A DNA stretch of 64,000 bases from Pelosinus sp. IPA-1. Its GTDB lineage: Bacteria > Bacillota > Negativicutes > DSM-13327. The DNA is taken from assembly GCF_030269905.1 (NCBI RefSeq), contig NZ_BSVC01000002.1, positions 408,419 through 472,418 on the forward strand, written 5' to 3'. A program made the position numbers and the translations under genes. Positions 7,471 through 15,788 of the stretch are shown here, piece after piece (position 1 is the first letter of the stretch; every line of letters begins with the position of its first letter). Below the pieces are notes generated by a model. That model saw nothing but the letters and a program-made list of their open reading frames with translations, ran no database searches and had not been told where the DNA came from.

Positions 7471-7586
7471 CCTGCAAGGGGAGTAGCTTTACGGTACATG
7501 TCGTCATTACGGGTATTATCTCCGGCTGTACTGTCAATAATATTATTGATGCAAGACCTTGTCTCTTAGGAGACAAGGTCTGTTTT
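7471..7586 (+). ncRNA. yybP-ykoY (Mn2+) riboswitch with terminator
   Basis: The conserved loop GGGGAGTAGC and the second loop region GTCGTCATTACGG match the Mn2+-sensing yybP-ykoY class. CAAGG (7475-7479) can pair with CCTTG (7557-7561) as the closing stem. That same CCTTG is part of a perfect 12-bp terminator stem (AGACCTTGTCTC, loop TTAG, GAGACAAGGTCT, then GTTTTG). Aptamer and terminator are therefore mutually exclusive. Mn2+ binding should prevent termination and turn on the TerC-family exporter downstream. Confidence 0.93.
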
Positions 7587-7614
7587 GTATATAGTTTTAG
7601 AGGAGGTCTTTATA

Positions 7615-8283
7615 ATGTTTACTAATATGTTTGGAGCTGAGTTTTTTACTGCTCTTTTGTCAATTATAGCCATTGATATTGTATTAGCTGGTGATAATGC
7701 AGTCGTAATTGCGCTAGCATCGCGGAAATTGCCAGAGGAGCAGCGAAACAAAGCAATTTACTGGGGGACTTTCGGTGCCATTATCATTCGTGCACTAATG
7801 ACGATAGTTGCCTTATGGTTGCTTCGTATTCCCTATTTACAAGCCCTTGGTGGTATTTTATTGATTCCTGTAGCAATTAAACTAGTTAAGCAAGAGGATT
7901 CCCATGAGAATATCAGTGCTTCTACCAGCCTTGCAGGGGCGATTCAGACAATTATTGTAGCAGATGCAATTATGGGGATTGATAATGTGATTGCTGTTGC
8001 CGGTGCATCCCATGGCAACATGCTTTTGGTCATACTCGGATTATTAATTAGTGTTCCCATTGTAATTTGGGGTAGTAAATGGATTTCGGCCTGGATGGTG
8101 ACCTACCCTATACTTGTCTACGCTGGAGCCGCTATTCTAGCTTGGACAGCGGGAGGGATGATCATGAATGATCAGATTGTTGGGACTTATCTAAGACATC
8201 TTTCTGAGTTGACTAACTTCATAGTTCCTCTTGTAATTACAGCTATAGTATTGCTGGTAGGTAAGCTTAGGACCAAAAATTAG
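7615..8283 (+). CDS. TerC-family membrane protein, probable Mn2+ exporter
   Basis: The 222-residue integral membrane protein starts at MFTNMFG, with AGGAGG placed well before 7615. An earlier in-frame TTG at 7585 falls in the riboswitch terminator tail and is rejected. It carries the TerC signatures LAGDNAVVIALASR and ADAIMGIDNVIAVAGA, whose Asp residues lie in membrane helices and are thought to bind metal. Relatives of this family under yybP-ykoY control export Mn2+. The riboswitch directly upstream makes that role likely here. Confidence 0.92.
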   Translation: MFTNMFGAEFFTALLSIIAIDIVLAGDNAVVIALASRKLPEEQRNKAIYWGTFGAIIIRALMTIVALWLLRIPYLQALGGILLIPVAIKLVKQEDSHENISASTSLAGAIQTIIVADAIMGIDNVIAVAGASHGNMLLVILGLLISVPIVIWGSKWISAWMVTYPILVYAGAAILAWTAGGMIMNDQIVGTYLRHLSELTNFIVPLVITAIVLLVGKLRTKN

Positions 8284-8307
8284 TTTAAAGTAAATAAACA
8301 GGATTAA

Positions 8308-8345
8308 GTCCTGCAGGGTGTTAGAACCCTGCAGGACATTTTTAG
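8308..8345 (+). terminator. Intrinsic terminator of terC
   Basis: GTCCTGCAGGGT and ACCCTGCAGGAC form a perfect 12-bp stem over a 6-base loop, followed by a T-rich tail. Confidence 0.9.
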
Positions 8346-8440
8346 TATCTGAGAGTTAACGAAATCTTTACCAATAAGTAACAATAGGAGGAAAGGAACA
8401 TATTAGAATTAGGTTAGATAATTAATGGGAGGTGTATGTT

Positions 8441-9595
8441 ATGGGACTAGAGTTTAATGACAAGGCTGGTCTTTCAAGGCGCAGATTTTTGCAAGTTTCT
8501 GCGGGCACAGCAACGGCGATGATGGTTGCTACACTACCTAATCTTTCCTGGGCCCAAGTTTTAAAAACGGAAAAGGTTGGTCTTGATCAATGTTTGAATC
8601 TAACTCCGTTAGAAATGGCTAAAAAATCGAATTTGGTTCAATCTGCTTATAGTTATATTACTGGAATTTGTGGCGAAATAAAAAAACAGGCATTACATGA
8701 TCAAGTATTACAAGTCATTCATAATCCTGCCCCTACATTTATGGAAAGATATACTACTAGTGATGCACGAAGGATGTTGTGGGGAAAATTGGTTGCTGCT
8801 AATTATGTAAGTGATACGATTGGAGTAACGGATTTTTTACCACCTAGTGAAAATATCAAAAAAGCTTCTCAACCTTTTTTTGCTGCTCCTGGGAGCGGAT
8901 ATATGAGCCATCATGCCTATCCAGGTGGCTTGGCAACACACACTGCATTCAACATACGATCGTCTCTTAATGTGTATCAAGCATATTTTGAAACTTTTGA
9001 CTATAAACTTGATCGAGATATTGTTATTGCAGCCCAAGCTCTGCATGATTTGCATAAGCCATGGGTCTTTCAATGGCAGGAGGATGGAACTTGTCTAAAG
9101 GAGATTACCCTTGCTGGACAGGGGGCTCACCACGTATTAGGCATTGCGGAGTCTATTTATCGCGGTTTTTCACCAGAAGTAGTTGTAGCCCAAGCTTGTG
9201 CCCACAATCATCCTGGTTCAGATAAAGACGAGGCAGAAGTAGTTGAGTGGATCAAAGCGGCTAGTATAATCGCCGATAAAGATCCTATACGAGAAGGTCT
9301 TTTGTCAGCAGATGGTAGCACATTACCGATTCCTCGTCGCCAAGAGAATTTCGTTACCCATCTAGGTGACCATGACTGGGTTTTGAGTGGACCAGCCGTT
9401 AAATGGACATTACCAGCTTTAAAAAATATTGCGAAGCAGGAATATAAAATGAGTGACCAAGAGTTAAACAGTAAAAAATTTAATTACTTTCGTAATTATG
9501 TGTTTTCTCAATTTTCGGCTATGCGGTCTTATCAAGTGCTTGTCACTCAAGGTGAGGCAGGGTTAACGTCAAAAGTTAAGGAAATGATAGATTAG
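8441..9595 (+). CDS. Tat-exported HD-domain protein, unknown substrate
   Basis: The 384-residue product starts at MGLEFNDK, because GGGAGG lies well before 8441. The GTG at 8432 overlaps that site. A twin-arginine signal (SRRRFLQV, residues 12-19) precedes a hydrophobic stretch ending in AQ. The body has the histidine/aspartate pattern of HD-domain metal hydrolases: GGLATHTAFN, then LHDLHKPW and GAHHVLGIAE, and a later AHNHPG. HD proteins are usually cytoplasmic phosphohydrolases, so export by Tat in folded, metal-loaded form is unusual. The gene stands alone and is followed by the ncRNA copy 1. Confidence 0.75.
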   Translation: MGLEFNDKAGLSRRRFLQVSAGTATAMMVATLPNLSWAQVLKTEKVGLDQCLNLTPLEMAKKSNLVQSAYSYITGICGEIKKQALHDQVLQVIHNPAPTFMERYTTSDARRMLWGKLVAANYVSDTIGVTDFLPPSENIKKASQPFFAAPGSGYMSHHAYPGGLATHTAFNIRSSLNVYQAYFETFDYKLDRDIVIAAQALHDLHKPWVFQWQEDGTCLKEITLAGQGAHHVLGIAESIYRGFSPEVVVAQACAHNHPGSDKDEAEVVEWIKAASIIADKDPIREGLLSADGSTLPIPRRQENFVTHLGDHDWVLSGPAVKWTLPALKNIAKQEYKMSDQELNSKKFNYFRNYVFSQFSAMRSYQVLVTQGEAGLTSKVKEMID

Positions 9596-9618
9596 AACTA
9601 TCTAAAATTTACCACGCA

Positions 9619-9645
9619 TTGCATTTTGCATTCAGGCCATACTAT
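9619..9645 (+). promoter_or_regulatory. Putative promoter of ncRNA copy 1
   Basis: TTGCAT (9619-9624) and TACTAT (9640-9645) are 15 bases apart. The second copy has TTGAGT and TACTAT at the same 15-base spacing (17642-17668) in an otherwise unrelated flank. That supports a real promoter, though the spacing is short. Confidence 0.5.
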
Positions 9646-9651
9646 TTATTG

Positions 9652-10081
9652 TAGAGGGTTCGTAATGGTTGAGCCAAGACTGGTGCCGGATCTTACAAGG
9701 TTCGGTATTGGTCGGCCAAAGATTATTGTCGGGTCGAAAGGTTCGGCAGTAGTCGGCGGGCAGATCGTTATATGTCTTGTAAGGCTGTGCGGCAGCCCAA
9801 CTGTTGTCGTATGGTCAAAAGAGATGTATAACGGTCGAGCTAAGACTGTCATGGGTGCTGAAGCTATAGGGGGCGGCCGTTGTCGAGAGATTGCGACCGG
9901 TTCGGTAGGTATCTGTGGCAGTCGAGCAAAGGTCAGTATCGGTTGTGTAATGCTTGTGGGTAGTCGAAAGATTGCGTATAGGTATGTAATGATCGGTATT
10001 GGCTGTAGCGTAGATCATTACGGGCTCTTTACGTTGATTTAAATATTAAACCTAAAACTAGTTATAGTTTTAGGTTTTTTT
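9652..10081 (+). ncRNA. Large structured RNA, copy 1 of 2, class unknown
   Basis: A block of about 375 bases is about 97% identical to 17675-18050, while the flanks differ. The ends pair: AGAG and CGTAATG (9653-9667 region) with CATTACG and CTCT (10016-10027). A perfect 9-bp hairpin, GTAATGATC with GATCATTAC, lies near the 3' end, and GGCTG-TGCGG-CAGCC forms a small stem at 9783-9797. The block is G/T-rich on this strand, with many GTCG, TTCGG and TCGAAAG steps. A terminator (CCTAAAAC with GTTTTAGG, then seven T) ends it at 10081. Substitutions between copies do not follow codon positions, so it is not a protein gene. Confidence 0.72.
10051..10081 (+). terminator. Terminator of ncRNA copy 1
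   Basis: CCTAAAAC and GTTTTAGG pair over TAGTTATA, followed by seven T residues. The sequence is unrelated to the terminator of copy 2, though the position is similar. Confidence 0.85.
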
Positions 10082-10259
10082 GTGCATTGAAAGCCACGCG
10101 CTATACGGAGGTACAGATTTTTTGAATAATAAGGATTAATTTCAAAGAATTTCCGTGTGAATAAACAAGCATAATTTATAAAAAAAAAGAAGGTTTTCCG
10201 CACAATTTGTAAAAATAGATAATTGACGGCTACTAAGGGCTGTTTGAGGGGGAAATAAA

Positions 10260-11738
10260 TTGTTACCGACAACAATGATTAGATTGTTACCGACAACAAT
10301 GATTAAGCGGCTTTATCTAATTTTTATTATTATAGGTTCTATAGTTACAGTCCTCTTTGCATACTTTGTTGCTTCAAACACTAAAAATACATTAATAAGC
10401 AAGGAAAAATTGAAATTACTGACAATAACAACTGTATTGGAACAAAAGTTGCCCTTGTCTTATGAAAAAATATTAAAAAGCAAGAATGCTCTAGGCGCAA
10501 CAGCGGAAGAAAAAAGAAGAATATTAAATCAATATCTTCAGCCAGTTATTGATGAGGTTGCCCAACAATATCCAGGATATAGTATAGGTTACTATTCGCC
10601 GGATTTAAATATAATTGCGCTACATCCCTTTAATTCTGAATCATTAGGTAAAGAAGCAAATGCTAAGGCATTAACGTTGTATAATACAAAAGAGATGGTA
10701 ATTGACTTTTATGATAGTAGTAATTCTATGTTATCAGTATGCTATCCGCTTTTTTATGACAAAGAATTAATAGGCCATGTTTGGGCAAATGCTAAGGCCG
10801 AGGATATTGAAACAGAAATTATAGTTTCTGTTTTTAAAAGCGTAGTTGTTGTATTACTTTTTTTTATAATTGTAGCAGGGATAATGAAGTGGGTTTTTAT
10901 AAAAATGGATAGTGGATTGAAAATACTAGTAGAACAAATTGAAGCAGGAGAAAGTAACCCGCAAAAACTTCGCAATTTTCCTCGATTAATACCAATAATT
11001 AAAATCATAGACGAATTAAGAGAAAAAGAAGCAAGGAATTTATGGGAAAATGAAAAAATTAAAGAAAAAAATATCAGATTAGAGCGTCTTAATCTGATCT
11101 CGAAGATAGCGTGTGGAGTGGCACATGAAATCCGTAACCCACTACAGGTTGTTATGGGCTATTTACAATTTATGTCTTCAAAAGCCGAAGAAAAAAAGAA
11201 AGATCAATTTTCTGTACTATTAGAGGAGCTCGATCATATAAATAAGCTAATAACGGATTTTTTATTTTTAGCTCGTGATAAGCGAGTGGAAAAAGAGGTA
11301 GTCCAACTCAATGATATAATACACGACAGCCTTTTGCTGATTAACCCTATAGCATTCATAAAAGGAATAAATATAAATTTGAAATTAGATCGAAAATTAC
11401 CAGAGCTTACCTTGGATCAAAAAGAAATAAAGCAACTCATATTCAATCTTATGCAAAATGCCATACAATCCATGGGCTGTAATGGCATTGTTACAATTAC
11501 AACAGTTAGCCAATTAGAAAAGGTTCAACTGTATATTTCTGATACTGGCAGTGGCATATGTAAAGAGCATTTAGAAAATATTTTTGACCCTTTTTTTACT
11601 ACTAAAGATAACGCAACGGGACTAGGGCTTTCTGTTTGTAAAAGTATAATAGAACGGCATCAGGGTGAAATAACAGTCGAATCGAGGGAAGGAATCGGAA
11701 CAATGTTTATAGTTACCTTTAAGACGAACTCTTACTAA
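10260..11738 (+). CDS. Membrane-bound sensor histidine kinase (orphan)
   Basis: The 492-residue protein starts at TTG 10260, set by GAGGGGG seven bases upstream. The domain order is a membrane helix (about 17-37), an extracytoplasmic sensor region (to about 185), a second helix (about 190-212), a linker, HisKA with the phospho-acceptor His289 in HEIRNP, and HATPase with NAIQSM, DTGSGI, FDPFFTTK and GLGLSVCKSI. The kinase core resembles sporulation-type (KinA/KinB-like) kinases. No response regulator is adjacent. The first eight codons are duplicated in tandem (10260-10283 and 10284-10307), so a second TTG start lies in frame. Confidence 0.9.
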   Translation: MLPTTMIRLLPTTMIKRLYLIFIIIGSIVTVLFAYFVASNTKNTLISKEKLKLLTITTVLEQKLPLSYEKILKSKNALGATAEEKRRILNQYLQPVIDEVAQQYPGYSIGYYSPDLNIIALHPFNSESLGKEANAKALTLYNTKEMVIDFYDSSNSMLSVCYPLFYDKELIGHVWANAKAEDIETEIIVSVFKSVVVVLLFFIIVAGIMKWVFIKMDSGLKILVEQIEAGESNPQKLRNFPRLIPIIKIIDELREKEARNLWENEKIKEKNIRLERLNLISKIACGVAHEIRNPLQVVMGYLQFMSSKAEEKKKDQFSVLLEELDHINKLITDFLFLARDKRVEKEVVQLNDIIHDSLLLINPIAFIKGININLKLDRKLPELTLDQKEIKQLIFNLMQNAIQSMGCNGIVTITTVSQLEKVQLYISDTGSGICKEHLENIFDPFFTTKDNATGLGLSVCKSIIERHQGEITVESREGIGTMFIVTFKTNSY

Positions 11739-11826
11739 CATCATAGCTGGATGACGTTAGTAAGAGTGGTATAGGGTTAACAGACGATTAGAAGATAGGA
11801 GTCTTGAGCGACTAAGTCTTACGCTT

Positions 11827-11884
11827 AAAACAGCTAAAAATATACCCGTCTTGCTAACAAGGCGGGTATATTTTTAGCTGTTTT
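11827..11884. terminator. Very long terminator hairpin
   Basis: A 26-base arm beginning AAAACAGCTAAAAATATACC pairs with its complement with one G-T mismatch over a 6-base loop. It is symmetrical in A and T, so it could end transcription in either direction. It is an unusually long stem for a simple terminator. Confidence 0.8.
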
Positions 11885-12055
11885 AAAAGTTCGATATAGT
11901 TGGTGAGATAGGAGCATTGCTAAAGAAAATCATATAGGGTGTTAGGTTCTATTTGTCACAGTCTACGAATGGTGATACTATAATGAAATGGGCATATGTA
12001 ATATTAATTTGTTGTGAGTTAGGATAGAAGAAAATTAAAGATATGCAGGTGTTAC

Positions 12056-13261
12056 ATGGAAATTTGGAGAAAAAATTTATGGGCTTGTTGGTTTGCCGTC
12101 TTTATTGTGTCATCGGGAATGAGCCAGATGGCCCCCATATTGCCTCTTTATATTGATCACCTTGGTATCCATGATGCGGCGTCAATTGCCAAGTGGTCCG
12201 GAATTGTTTATGGCAGTAATTTTATTAGTTTAGCTATATTTTCTCCTATTTGGGGGAAATTCGCAGATAAGTATGGACGAAAATCTATGATTCTACGAGC
12301 GAGTCTTTGGTTATCCATTATCATGACAAGTATGGGATTTGCGGAAAATGTATATCAACTGACAGGATTGCGTATGCTGCAAGGTGCCCTTTCCGGTTTT
12401 CAATCGGCAGTTGTTACTCTAGTTGCTACGCAAACGCCAAAAGAACGAGTTGGATGGGCTTTGGGCGTTATTTTCAGTGGACAAGTGGGTGGTACTTTGC
12501 TAGGACCATTATTCGGAGGATACTTAGCAGAGGTAATTGGGTTTCGAGAAGAATTTATATTCATAGGGGTAATGTGCTTGATTGCCTTTATTGCATCTTT
12601 CTTCTTGGTTAAAGAAGAAAAATCGATTGAAAAGCAAGAAGTCCTGAATTTCAATCAAGTTTGGAACTGCCTTCCTAATCCGAAAGTAATGATATGTTTG
12701 TTCATAACCACCCTTGTGTTGCAGTTAGGCCTTATGTCAATACAACCGATTATAACCGTTTATATTACCCAGTTAACTTCAGATATGTCTCATATTGCTC
12801 TTATTTCAGGCGCAGTCTTTGCTGCTTCAGGACTTGCGAGTATACTAGCGGCTTCCAGGTTGGGAAAACTTTCGGATAAAATTGGACCGCAAAAGGTACT
12901 ATTAGCAGCATTGATTATGGCGGGAATACTTTTTATCCCGCAAGCGTTTGTACAGTACTCTTGGCAGCTGGGGATACTGCGGTTTTTGCTAGGAATCGCT
13001 ACAGCAGGGCTGTTGCCCTCCATTAATAGTCTTATTAAACAAAGTACATCAGATGCAATTGCTGGTCGCGCTTTTGGCTATAACCAGTCTGCCCAGTTTT
13101 TAGGTATGTTTTTAGGTTCCATTCTCGGTGGTCAAATAGCTGCCGCTTTTGGCATTCGGTATGTATTTTTCTTTACAGGTGCATTATTTTTGATAAATGC
13201 TTTATGGGTGTACCATTCCATTTATAAAGAAAAGATTCAATGTTTGCCACTTAAAAAGTAG
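12056..13261 (+). CDS. MFS transporter, drug-efflux type
   Basis: The 401-residue protein has about twelve membrane segments and the major-facilitator loop motif GKFADKYGRKSMIL between helices 2 and 3. The second-half counterpart is GKLSDKIGPQKVLL. GQVGGTLLGPLFGGYLAE matches the motif C region of H+-coupled drug antiporters. The likely role is export of a hydrophobic compound. Only a weak AGGTG ribosome site is visible. It is convergent with the LysE-type exporter. Confidence 0.87.
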   Translation: MEIWRKNLWACWFAVFIVSSGMSQMAPILPLYIDHLGIHDAASIAKWSGIVYGSNFISLAIFSPIWGKFADKYGRKSMILRASLWLSIIMTSMGFAENVYQLTGLRMLQGALSGFQSAVVTLVATQTPKERVGWALGVIFSGQVGGTLLGPLFGGYLAEVIGFREEFIFIGVMCLIAFIASFFLVKEEKSIEKQEVLNFNQVWNCLPNPKVMICLFITTLVLQLGLMSIQPIITVYITQLTSDMSHIALISGAVFAASGLASILAASRLGKLSDKIGPQKVLLAALIMAGILFIPQAFVQYSWQLGILRFLLGIATAGLLPSINSLIKQSTSDAIAGRAFGYNQSAQFLGMFLGSILGGQIAAAFGIRYVFFFTGALFLINALWVYHSIYKEKIQCLPLKK

Positions 13262-13271
13262 TTTGTTAAAA

Positions 13272-13886
13272 TTATAATCCTATGATAGAAGCCATGCCCA
13301 GTAAGGCTATAATAATACCTGCTGATTTGTTAATGAGGACTATGATGGGTGGGGTTACTTTGCTGCGAAAATGACATACAATACTAGTGAGAGCAATCCA
13401 CCAAAGAGATGAGCCAATAAAAACCCCTAAAGCCGCTAGAAATGTTGTAAATAGATCTGTCACAAGAACTGCAATGCCAAAGGATGAAAAAGCAGCGATA
13501 AAAGTAAAGATAGTAACAGGATTGGTTAGTGTAAGGAGGTAAGCTGCTGCAAATTGATTGTAAAGGTTACGATTGCATCTCTTATTTTTGTCGTCAGGCG
13601 TGGGGGCAGCACGAAATGTTAGAAATCCAAGGTAAATAATGAATAGTCCTCCTCCCCAGCGAAAGGCTACATCGTACTGATGAATAAAGGCAGTTAGAAC
13701 ACTGAGTCCTGCCGCCGCAGCAGAACCATATACTACATCGGCTAATGCGGCTCCCATTCCGATAGCAAGTCCAGATATACGCCCTTCATTTAAGGTGTAG
13801 CGGATGCAAATTAAATTGACCGGTCCAATAGGAGCGGCAAGTAGAAAACCACTAATGATACATTTAATAAGAAGAATAGAATTCAT
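13272..13886 (-). CDS. LysE/RhtB-family amino-acid exporter
   Basis: The 204-residue membrane protein starts at MNSILLIKC, with AGGAGAAGG just upstream on the minus strand. A longer open frame exists upstream but has no ribosome site. The N-terminal GFLLAAPIGPVNLICIR and the following GMGAALADVVYG are hallmarks of the LysE superfamily, which exports amino acids and similar small solutes. Substrate is unknown. Its stop lies 10 bases from that of the convergent MFS gene. Confidence 0.87.
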   Translation of the reverse strand: MNSILLIKCIISGFLLAAPIGPVNLICIRYTLNEGRISGLAIGMGAALADVVYGSAAAAGLSVLTAFIHQYDVAFRWGGGLFIIYLGFLTFRAAPTPDDKNKRCNRNLYNQFAAAYLLTLTNPVTIFTFIAAFSSFGIAVLVTDLFTTFLAALGVFIGSSLWWIALTSIVCHFRSKVTPPIIVLINKSAGIIIALLGMASIIGL

Positions 13887-14036
13887 ATACCTTCTCCTAT
13901 AAAATAATCTACTATCAGTGTCGGCAAAAAGCCTTGCAGATATACTTTTAGAATGCATAAGGGCTAACGGTTCGGACATAATGAAAAAAAGACGATAAAA
14001 TGAGATTTTATCCAGGCTATAATTAGGAGAAGATTT

Positions 14037-15365
14037 ATGATTGCAGAAGTTATTGACAAAACACTACGGCGTTTTGAAGAACGTAACTGTCAGCCGGCAG
14101 TGGTCAAAAGGGCCGGTAATTTTTTGCGTAATATGATGGAACATGGACTAAAGCCAGAGTTAATTGTTGCCATTCAAGAGCGGCGACTGCGCAATGTTAT
14201 AGAATATGTGTATGCACATTCACCCTTTTATCAGCGTATGTTTAAACAATGTAAGGTACGTCCTGAAGATATAAGGACAGCTGGTGATTTACATAAGCTT
14301 GCCTTTACCACTGCAAATGATATAAGGCAATGGCAGGATTTTCTTTGTGTGCCAGAAGAAAAAATGTCTGCTGTGTTTACTACTTCAGGTACAACCGGTG
14401 AACCAAAAAGAATGTATTATACCTACCGTGAAATGCAGACATTATCCAATCTTTATGGCGCGGCAATTCGTGTTGTGCATACAGGAAGACTTGTTGCTTT
14501 GATTGCTCTGCCTATCGGGCATGGTCTGTGGATTGGCGGTGCCAGTGTACAGCGTGCGGTGGAACGTGCAGGTGGGTTACCATTAAATGTTGGTGCTGAC
14601 AACCCGAAGGAAACCATTAAATGGATGCAGCGCTTTTCACCTAACTTTATTTTTTCTTCTCCGTCCTATATGACAGCCTTGACTCGTGAGGCGCAAGAAA
14701 TAGGTTATCACTACCCCCTTGATAAAATTATACTCGTTGGTGAATTATTGACTTCAGCGCATAAAGAATTATTTACTGGATATTGGGGTGCAGCTGTTTT
14801 TGATAGTTACGGTTCGACGGAAATTGGCAGTGCCCAAACCATTGCTCTGCCAGAATGCAGTGCCTTTCACCTGAATGATCTGCATCTTATCACAGAAATA
14901 ATTGATCCGATCACTGGTTTACCCGCGGAGGAAGGGGAATTAGTGTTTACCACCATCCGCAGGGAGGGTATGCCATTAATTCGTTATCGATCTGGAGATA
15001 AGGCAAGCTGGGCGGAATGTAAATGCTGGCTGCCGCTTAGGGCTATTAAGATTAAAGGACGTACTGACGACATGATAGTTGCAGGCGATATGAACCTTTA
15101 TGGACGTGTAATCGCTGATGCGATAAGTAAGGTCTCTGATGCTACTGGTCGAATTAAATTGACAGTGGCTAAAGAAGGGCTTGGCGATAAAATGACGATT
15201 ACAGTAGAAGGTAAACCAAGCAAAGAATCGGTGCATAAGGCATTAATAACGGCATATCCTGAGTTAACGATTAATACACAAAATGGAAATTTGAAATTGA
15301 TTATTGAAACGTCACTGGAGCTTGACTCCCAAATTAAAGATGTAAAAATAATGGATTTACGCTAG
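14037..15365 (+). CDS. Adenylate-forming ligase, PaaK / F390-synthetase type
   Basis: The 442-residue protein belongs to the phenylacetate-CoA ligase-like branch of AMP-forming enzymes. The ATP loop is TTSGTTGEPK, then YGSTE, RYRSGD and KIKGRTDDM follow in the expected order. Such enzymes activate an aryl or other acid as an acyl-adenylate, usually passing it to CoA. The substrate cannot be read from the sequence. AGGAGAAG precedes the ATG. A small zinc-ribbon gene follows 42 bases later and may share the transcript. Confidence 0.87.
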   Translation: MIAEVIDKTLRRFEERNCQPAVVKRAGNFLRNMMEHGLKPELIVAIQERRLRNVIEYVYAHSPFYQRMFKQCKVRPEDIRTAGDLHKLAFTTANDIRQWQDFLCVPEEKMSAVFTTSGTTGEPKRMYYTYREMQTLSNLYGAAIRVVHTGRLVALIALPIGHGLWIGGASVQRAVERAGGLPLNVGADNPKETIKWMQRFSPNFIFSSPSYMTALTREAQEIGYHYPLDKIILVGELLTSAHKELFTGYWGAAVFDSYGSTEIGSAQTIALPECSAFHLNDLHLITEIIDPITGLPAEEGELVFTTIRREGMPLIRYRSGDKASWAECKCWLPLRAIKIKGRTDDMIVAGDMNLYGRVIADAISKVSDATGRIKLTVAKEGLGDKMTITVEGKPSKESVHKALITAYPELTINTQNGNLKLIIETSLELDSQIKDVKIMDLR

Positions 15366-15407
15366 TTTCTTTGCGGGCTAGCGCTTAAATATAAGGAGGG
15401 TATTACT

Positions 15408-15599
15408 ATGAGTAAAAGTAAGTGCCGTTGTGGTAGTACTATCTTTGAGACGGTAGATATTACGCCATTTGGCATGGAGGACAAACGATTTTTTACTCGA
15501 TGTTCTAAATGTGGTCTTGTAGTAGTTGGTTCTAATGATCCATCCGAAAGGAAAAGTGATTCAAAATGCTCCATACTACATTTTGTACGTAATAAATAA
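15408..15599 (+). CDS. Small zinc-ribbon protein
   Basis: The 63-residue protein has paired cysteines CRCG near the N-terminus and CSKCG in the middle, likely forming a zinc ribbon, plus a lone Cys near the end. AGGAGG lies before the ATG. It follows the adenylate-forming ligase and is ended by a small terminator. Function is unknown. Confidence 0.7.
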   Translation: MSKSKCRCGSTIFETVDITPFGMEDKRFFTRCSKCGLVVVGSNDPSERKSDSKCSILHFVRNK

Positions 15600-15609
15600 A
15601 AAAATTGTG

Positions 15610-15630
15610 AGAGCCTTCGGCTCTTTTAAA
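15610..15630 (+). terminator. Short intrinsic terminator
   Basis: AGAGCC-TTC-GGCTCT is followed by TTTT, at the end of the ligase/zinc-ribbon transcript. Confidence 0.75.
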
Positions 15631-15635
15631 AAAAG

Positions 15636-15732
15636 ATAAGAAAAGACTTGGCTTGTGCCAAGTCCTCGGACGCAAGCAGAAGCTTTAGTCGTTCTTACTT
15701 GGAATCAAGAAAGTGTATACTTTCTGATTTCG
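15636..15732 (-). repeat. Intergenic repeat family R1, copy B (reverse orientation)
   Basis: This is the reverse complement of the R1 unit: GACTTGGCTTGTGCCAAGTC near its left end and GGAATCAAGAAAGTGTATAC toward its right end. It lies between two convergent genes, flanked by terminators on both sides. Identity to copy A is high along the full 97 bases. Confidence 0.85.
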
Positions 15733-15739
15733 TAAAATA

Positions 15740-15786
15740 AAAACTAAGATTTAGGTAGAATTTCGCTCCACCTAAATCTTAGTTTT
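15740..15786. terminator. Bidirectional terminator with 17-bp perfect stem
   Basis: AAAACTAAGATTTAGGT pairs fully with ACCTAAATCTTAGTTTT over a 13-base loop. On the minus strand it begins two bases after the stop of the 15789-16409 gene and ends in T-rich sequence. Confidence 0.9.
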
Positions 15787-15788
15787 CT

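Noticed and set aside
7585-7614. A TTG start for terC at 7585
   Set aside because: It lies in the tail of the riboswitch terminator, and the AGGAGG site fits only the ATG at 7615.
9626-10042. Open frames on both strands of the duplicated block at 9.6-10.0 and 17.7-18.1 kb as protein genes
   Set aside because: The frames have no ribosome site, the one-base indel breaks the shared frame, and substitutions fall on second codon positions. The end pairing and the terminators favour an RNA.
11740-12055. A hidden gene between the kinase and the MFS transporter
   Set aside because: There is only the long terminator hairpin and promoter-like A/T-rich sequence; no frame has a ribosome site.
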